This document shows, in pieces, positions 60,619 to 64,000 of a stretch of DNA of 64,000 bases. The notes below the pieces were generated by a model. That model worked only from the letters and a program-made list of their open reading frames with translations, had not been told where the DNA came from and did not search any database. The number at the start of each line of letters is the position of its first letter. Position 1 is the stretch's first letter. The stretch is from Paucibacter sp. Y2R2-4 (GTDB lineage Bacteria; Pseudomonadota; Gammaproteobacteria; Burkholderiales; Burkholderiaceae_C), in the NCBI RefSeq assembly GCF_025717535.1, contig NZ_JAJIRO010000003.1, positions 806,001 through 870,000 of the forward strand, written 5' to 3'. The translations under genes and the position numbers were made by a program.

Positions 60619-61242
60619 TCATGGCAGCACCGCCAACTCCTCCAGTTCGCGTCGAAGACCAACAGCGGCGCCGACGCCAACGAGCCCAATTTCTGCAAAG
60701 GCTGCCGAGTCAGCATTGCGGCCTTGCGCGAGGCGCAAGCGGGCTAGGACCAAGGCCATTCTCACTTGCGTCGAACCGAAGCCATGAAAAGCTGATCGAC
60801 TTTTTGCAAACGCATCAGGAGTGATGGTGTCGAACGGCGACAGATGCCCGCAAACAGCAGCCAGCAAGTCTCTGCCTGCTGTCACGTAGACGGAGGTTGC
60901 CTCCTGGGCCGCAGTGTTCATGCTTTCCTGTGTTGATCCGTGCAACCACCATTGATCAGTTCCCTCACATGACAAACGGCGTCGGAATTCACAGTGCGAG
61001 TCCGTGATCTTCTTCGGATCAGGCAACTCACCAAGAACATGAGGGATCGACAGTGGCTGCAAGCCGAGGTTCACGGCGAATTGGCCGCCAGATCGTGATC
61101 CCTGTACCCCAACTACGTGCACCCAGCCATCTTTCACTCGCCGAAATATGCGACCCGAGCCGGAGAAGCCATCTTCCCGCAGCCGAGGAGCAAGGTGCTC
61201 TCGCAAAGCCAGTTCCAGCCGTGGAGTAGCAGAGTCTTTCAT
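60619..61242 (-). CDS. DUF4304-like cassette protein
   Basis: The 207-residue protein has the pattern LREDGFSGSGRIFRRV, then QGSRSGGQFAVNLGL and a CEFRRRL block, matching DUF4304 proteins of unknown function. The start at 61242 is right at the cassette boundary and the stop is two bases from attC B. No signal peptide or membrane span. Confidence 0.8.
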   Translation of the reverse strand: MKDSATPRLELALREHLAPRLREDGFSGSGRIFRRVKDGWVHVVGVQGSRSGGQFAVNLGLQPLSIPHVLGELPDPKKITDSHCEFRRRLSCEGTDQWWLHGSTQESMNTAAQEATSVYVTAGRDLLAAVCGHLSPFDTITPDAFAKSRSAFHGFGSTQVRMALVLARLRLAQGRNADSAAFAEIGLVGVGAAVGLRRELEELAVLP

Positions 61243-61245
61243 GAC

Positions 61246-61302
61246 GCCGAACGTTGAAATTCAGCGGGAGGCGAAGCCATCCGCTGCAATGACCGGTTAT
61301 GG
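61246..61302 (-). repeat. Integron attC site C
   Basis: A short 57-base form between GCCGAAC (61246-61252) and GTTATGG (61296-61302), with a self-complementary interior (GCGGGAGGCG / CATCCGC). Confidence 0.6.
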
Positions 61303-61312
61303 ATCACCGCTG

Positions 61313-61672
61313 CTACGCCCACGGCGGACCGACGGAGTAAAACTGATCGACGATAAGCCTGCGGTAGAACTTGGACAGCAGTACCGCTTTGTCCAAGGTT
61401 TGGCATCGGCATATGAACTCCTGCCCATCGCACTCGACCCGAACCTTGAACCAAGGCTTGCCGCCAACTTCGATCACGTCGATGGACGAGTCGAAGGACG
61501 TGGAGATTCTCCACTCTTCGAACTCCTGCCAGCGCCCAGATTTCGTAACCACAGCGCGGATGCGCTCAATCTCCTCGGCCGTCTCGCGGTCTCGATCAGG
61601 TCTGATTGACTGGACGTACTCGACCAGGGCAATTTGCAGCGGACTCTGACTAGGCGGCATTTGGTGAGCCAT
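61313..61672 (-). CDS. Hypothetical cassette protein
   Basis: The ATG at 61672 at the cassette boundary gives 119 residues (MAHQMPPSQSPLQIALVEYV). A helical N-terminal half is followed by a beta-rich half with WFKVRVECDGQEFICRC. No family recognised. The longer frame upstream runs through attC D and is discarded. Confidence 0.7.
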   Translation of the reverse strand: MAHQMPPSQSPLQIALVEYVQSIRPDRDRETAEEIERIRAVVTKSGRWQEFEEWRISTSFDSSIDVIEVGGKPWFKVRVECDGQEFICRCQTLDKAVLLSKFYRRLIVDQFYSVGPPWA

Positions 61673-61779
61673 AACGTTGAAGCTGAGGGGCCGGAGCCAG
61701 CTGGCCGCGCGGAGTTGAAAATATACAAGCAGCGTAGCGCGGCCAGCTGGCGGAGGTCCACCCGAGCGACCGGTTAGGG
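61669..61779 (-). repeat. Integron attC site D
   Basis: 111 bases from CCATAAC (61669-61675) to GTTAGGG (61773-61779), with long internal arms GGCCGGAGCCAGCTGG and CCAGCTGGCGGAGG. Confidence 0.7.
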
Positions 61780-61849
61780 CTCTGCCGCTGGCAAAGCACA
61801 CGCTGACCATTGCGCGGCCGCTGGAGAAACCAATTTTGGCCATTGCGGT

Positions 61850-62107
61850 TCATATGGCAGATCCGGGCTTGCCAGGAAGTTGCACGACCAGTAGGACCAA
61901 GTGCTCTGGCCCCTCAACGTCTATTGACCAAGCATCTGAGTAGACGGTAAGTACGTCCTGGCCAATCTGTAGCTCAAGGACGTCCACGCCAATAGCCCAC
62001 GACTTGCCAATGCTCGTAGCCCCCAACTGCCGCAGCCCGGATTCGAAGCGAGCTACTGCTGCTTCATCACTCGGGTCGCAAATATCGACGCGCATTCGCT
62101 GAGCCAT
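61850..62107 (-). CDS. Hypothetical cassette protein
   Basis: 85 residues from the ATG at 62107 (MAQRMRVDICDPSDEAAVAR). A small acidic protein with a DVLELQIGQDVLTVYSD strand-rich centre, of unknown family. The start sits at the cassette boundary, as in its neighbours. Confidence 0.65.
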   Translation of the reverse strand: MAQRMRVDICDPSDEAAVARFESGLRQLGATSIGKSWAIGVDVLELQIGQDVLTVYSDAWSIDVEGPEHLVLLVVQLPGKPGSAI

Positions 62108-62172
62108 AACGTTTGCGGTAAGCAGCCAAGCCAGCGGAGCAGGCGCAGGTCCGCTTGACCAATAGGTTAGGC
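62104..62172 (-). repeat. Integron attC site E
   Basis: 69 bases from CCATAAC (62104-62110) to a perfect core GTTAGGC (62166-62172). Confidence 0.7.
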
Positions 62173-62658
62173 CGCATTTTTTGAAGCACACATCGATGCG
62201 GCGAGCGTTGCAAGAGCCTTGCGTGCTGCCTGTGCCACCAAAAAATCTCTCACGACCAGCACCCAGATGAAGCCTACTAACAGCGCTCCGATGGAAAAGG
62301 CGAGCGAATACAGCCAAGACGATTGGCGCATGCTCCAGGCGCCGCCTAAGAAGATGGGTATAAACAAAAAGGAAAGGATGCTATAGAAAAGTAGCACTAT
62401 CAAGCGTTCCCAGAAATAGGGGACGAGTACCTTTTGGCTTGAGTGGTCAAGCCAGCCGTAAATGTGGCGCCAACGATCCCGCCCGGGCATAGCGAGTGTG
62501 ATCTCCATGTTTGCCTTCGGACTTAGGTGTCCAAAAGCTCGAGCTTGGGGAACTGTCGCGTAGGTTGACGCGAACCCAAACTCTGTGAAACGCCCGCGCT
62601 GACCCGAAATGTGCGAAACCTTCGAAACGGCGGTTAGCAATAGCGGCTGAAGATGCAT
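62167..62658 (-). CDS. Cassette membrane protein
   Basis: 163 residues with two membrane spans (LIVLLFYSILSFLFIPIFLG and LYSLAFSIGALLVGFIWVLV). The start at 62658 is five bases from attC F and the TAA stop lies inside the core of attC E, typical of compact cassettes. Function unknown. Confidence 0.7.
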   Translation of the reverse strand: MHLQPLLLTAVSKVSHISGQRGRFTEFGFASTYATVPQARAFGHLSPKANMEITLAMPGRDRWRHIYGWLDHSSQKVLVPYFWERLIVLLFYSILSFLFIPIFLGGAWSMRQSSWLYSLAFSIGALLVGFIWVLVVRDFLVAQAARKALATLAASMCASKNAA

Positions 62659-62662
62659 GCTG

Positions 62663-62773
62663 CCCTAACGTTGGACATGAGAGGCTCGCGAGGGCAAGGC
62701 GCGGGAAGCGTAAAATTACGAACGAGCGCAGCGCGACTTGCCCTTGCTAGTCCGGTCGATGTAACGGCTAAGC
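62663..62773 (-). repeat. Integron attC site F
   Basis: 111 bases from CCCTAAC (62663-62669) to GCTAAGC (62767-62773, one base off the core consensus), with internal arms GAGGGCAAGGCGCG and CGCGACTTGCCCTTGC. Confidence 0.65.
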
Positions 62774-63190
62774 CGCACCTTTGCTAGGCAGCGCCTGCTG
62801 AGTGACGAGGAGGCCAACGGCATAGAGCCCAGTTTCTTGAGCCGGAAAATCTATGCCCCCACCCTGACCCATTTTGACAGTGGCTTCACCCGTAATCGAC
62901 TGCGCCATGCTTCGCCCGAGGTCACGTAGAGCGACTTCGACCTTTACGCCGTCGCTAACTGGCACAGCACGAAGACCGATGCGGTAGCCCTCAAGATTTG
63001 TCTCGAAGCGCTCGCTCGGGGCCAGTAAAAGGGCATTCTCATAAGTTGCCTTCTCCACGGCACCGTCCGAACGGGTGGTCAATCGGGTGATCACGAAGCG
63101 AATCTTGATACCTTGCGACTGGGCGTTTGCTGGTTTGGAAACGGTGGCAAGCATTGCGGCTGCAGAGAGAACTAGGGTGCGACGATTCAT
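62768..63190 (-). CDS. Exported cassette protein
   Basis: The ATG at 63190 has AAGGAG eight bases upstream and opens a signal peptide (MNRRTLVLSAAAMLATVSKPANAQ) giving 140 residues; the longer frame crosses attC G. The mature part is beta-rich with IRFVITRLTTRSDG and GIDFPAQETGLYAVGLLV. Likely periplasmic or secreted, function unknown. Confidence 0.75.
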   Translation of the reverse strand: MNRRTLVLSAAAMLATVSKPANAQSQGIKIRFVITRLTTRSDGAVEKATYENALLLAPSERFETNLEGYRIGLRAVPVSDGVKVEVALRDLGRSMAQSITGEATVKMGQGGGIDFPAQETGLYAVGLLVTQQALPSKGAA

Positions 63191-63237
63191 CCGATATTCT
63201 CCTTGGAGGCGGGGTGTCATGTGTTCGGGTTTGTGCG

Positions 63238-63303
63238 GCCTAACGTTCGAGCTGAGGGGGCGGAGCCAGCTGGCGAAGGTCCACTCGAGTGACCGGTTAG
63301 AAA
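63238..63303 (-). repeat. Integron attC site G
   Basis: 66 bases from GCCTAAC (63238-63244) to GTTAGAA (63297-63303). Its GGAGCCAGCTGGCG interior resembles site D. Confidence 0.7.
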
Positions 63304-63315
63304 TGTTCATCTGGC

Positions 63316-63795
63316 TCACGCGATTGGTTTGTAGCCTTTGTCGGATATGTTGAGATGCAGGGCTATTCGCGCGCAAAGCATTTCAGCAAACGGTACCCCT
63401 TGATTCTTATCACTTACGACTCGAACCAATTCCTTGGTCGAATAGCCAACAGTACCAACTTCCACCACTAGCTGTGTTTTGTAACCAATTGGCCGAGCCC
63501 TGACCCAGGCTGCGTCGGATACATCGACCTCCTTGGTAGTCAGTTGGCGACCAAACAGAATCGTTGTCTTCCGCACCTTCTTGGCCCCGGGATCAAGTTC
63601 AGATCTGCGCCTCAAACCTCGAGCCGCGATCAAAAAGAAGATGACCAACACCGTGCTCGCGAGTGCCAATTTTGGGCTCAGGCCCAACCTGGTCGAATCC
63701 CAAATCTTCACCACGGCTGTTGCAGACCCGATAGCCGATAGGCGCCATGCGGTTGGATCGGTGACTAGGTATTCGTCGAGTTCGACCAGTGGCAT
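63316..63795 (-). CDS. Cassette protein with one membrane span
   Basis: 159 residues with a single span (LALASTVLVIFFLIAARGL) followed by a basic segment and a soluble C-terminal domain. The start at 63795 is next to attC H. No family recognised. Confidence 0.7.
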   Translation of the reverse strand: MPLVELDEYLVTDPTAWRLSAIGSATAVVKIWDSTRLGLSPKLALASTVLVIFFLIAARGLRRRSELDPGAKKVRKTTILFGRQLTTKEVDVSDAAWVRARPIGYKTQLVVEVGTVGYSTKELVRVVSDKNQGVPFAEMLCARIALHLNISDKGYKPIA

Positions 63796-63800
63796 GAAAT

Positions 63801-63911
63801 TTCTAACGTTGGAGCTGAGGGCACGAAATCGGCTGGCAGCACGGAACGATGATGACCTGCTGAGCGGAGTGCGGCCAGCCGGTTGAATCCCGCTCGAGTG
63901 ACTTGCTAGGC
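63801..63911 (-). repeat. Integron attC site H
   Basis: 111 bases from TTCTAAC (63801-63807) to GCTAGGC (63905-63911), with a complementary interior (AAATCGGCTGGCAGCACGGA / GCGGCCAGCCGGTTGA). Confidence 0.65.
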
Positions 63912-64000
63912 GCCACCGCGCCTACATATCTCAGCTGCATGACCAAAGAACCTAGGAGATGGCAGTTGGGAAACCGAGAAACCAACGATCACCAGGTATG
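63906..64000 (-). CDS. 3' end of a further cassette gene, cut by window edge
   Basis: A frame open for about 30 codons from the right edge ends in TAG at 63906-63908, inside the core of attC H, just as the gene at 62167 ends inside attC E. The visible tail reads SPRFFGHAAEICRRGGA. Too short to identify. Confidence 0.35.
   Translation of the reverse strand, partial: YLVIVGFSVSQLPSPRFFGHAAEICRRGGA

Noticed and set aside
60501-60716. N-terminal extension of the cassette gene ending at 60156
   Set aside because: It would be translated through attC B; the ATG at 60500 sits at the cassette boundary. The same reasoning trims the genes at 61313, 61850 and 62768.

Overview
The window looks like a chromosomal segment from a GC-rich betaproteobacterium of the order Burkholderiales, most likely Comamonadaceae. 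The basis is the S10-spc-alpha ribosomal gene order and protein sequences, a peroxiredoxin gene lodged between rpsQ and rplN, and the long basic tail on ribosomal protein S3. The genus cannot be named from the sequence alone.

Layout. (1) 1-13228: housekeeping block, from a 5'-truncated rplB through rpsS-rplV-rpsC-rplP-rpmC-rpsQ, a peroxiredoxin, rplN-rplX-rplE-rpsN-rpsH-rplF-rplR-rpsE-rpmD-rplO-secY-infA-rpmJ, and rpsM-rpsK-rpsD-rpoA-rplQ. (2) 13447-15330: dsbD, then two identical initiator tRNA genes (15369-15445, 15535-15611). (3) 15612-26267: accessory island behind the tRNAs. It holds an odd TGGCCCA-rich stretch, a HEPN-motif protein, a PHP-plus-ABC-type ATPase (TrlF-like), a Cro/CI-type regulator, a small DNA-binding protein coupled to a tyrosine recombinase, and three small unknown genes. 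The first two large genes look like defence genes carried by an integrated element. (4) 26268-59412: a surface-protein and secretion locus. One gene of 22.4 kb encodes a 7,459-residue protein with an N-terminal LEPR-XLL-like tag, Ig-like domains, an embedded vanadium-haloperoxidase-like domain with an intact active site, a Ca-binding motif, a propeller, and three tandem copies (the last incomplete) of a 4,476-bp unit that look identical at DNA level. It is followed by a PEP-CTERM protein gene and a tight operon: TolC-type channel, membrane adaptor, a PqqD-like/M50 protease/adaptor fusion, a short SecA-like motor, a second adaptor and an alpha/beta hydrolase. No ABC transporter and no RTX repeats are seen, so this may be an unusual export system dedicated to the giant protein. 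(5) 59992-63911: minus-strand gene-cassette array with eight attC-like sites, i.e. part of a chromosomal integron whose integrase would lie beyond the right edge.

How the parts may work together (inference): the adaptors and the TolC-type protein would form an envelope-spanning conduit, the SecA-like ATPase would drive export, and the M50/PqqD protein would recognise or process the substrate. A diverged copy of the sequence just after the island (26251-26364) recurs at 59671-59785, so the whole secretion locus is bracketed by related relic sequence, which hints at acquisition by transfer.
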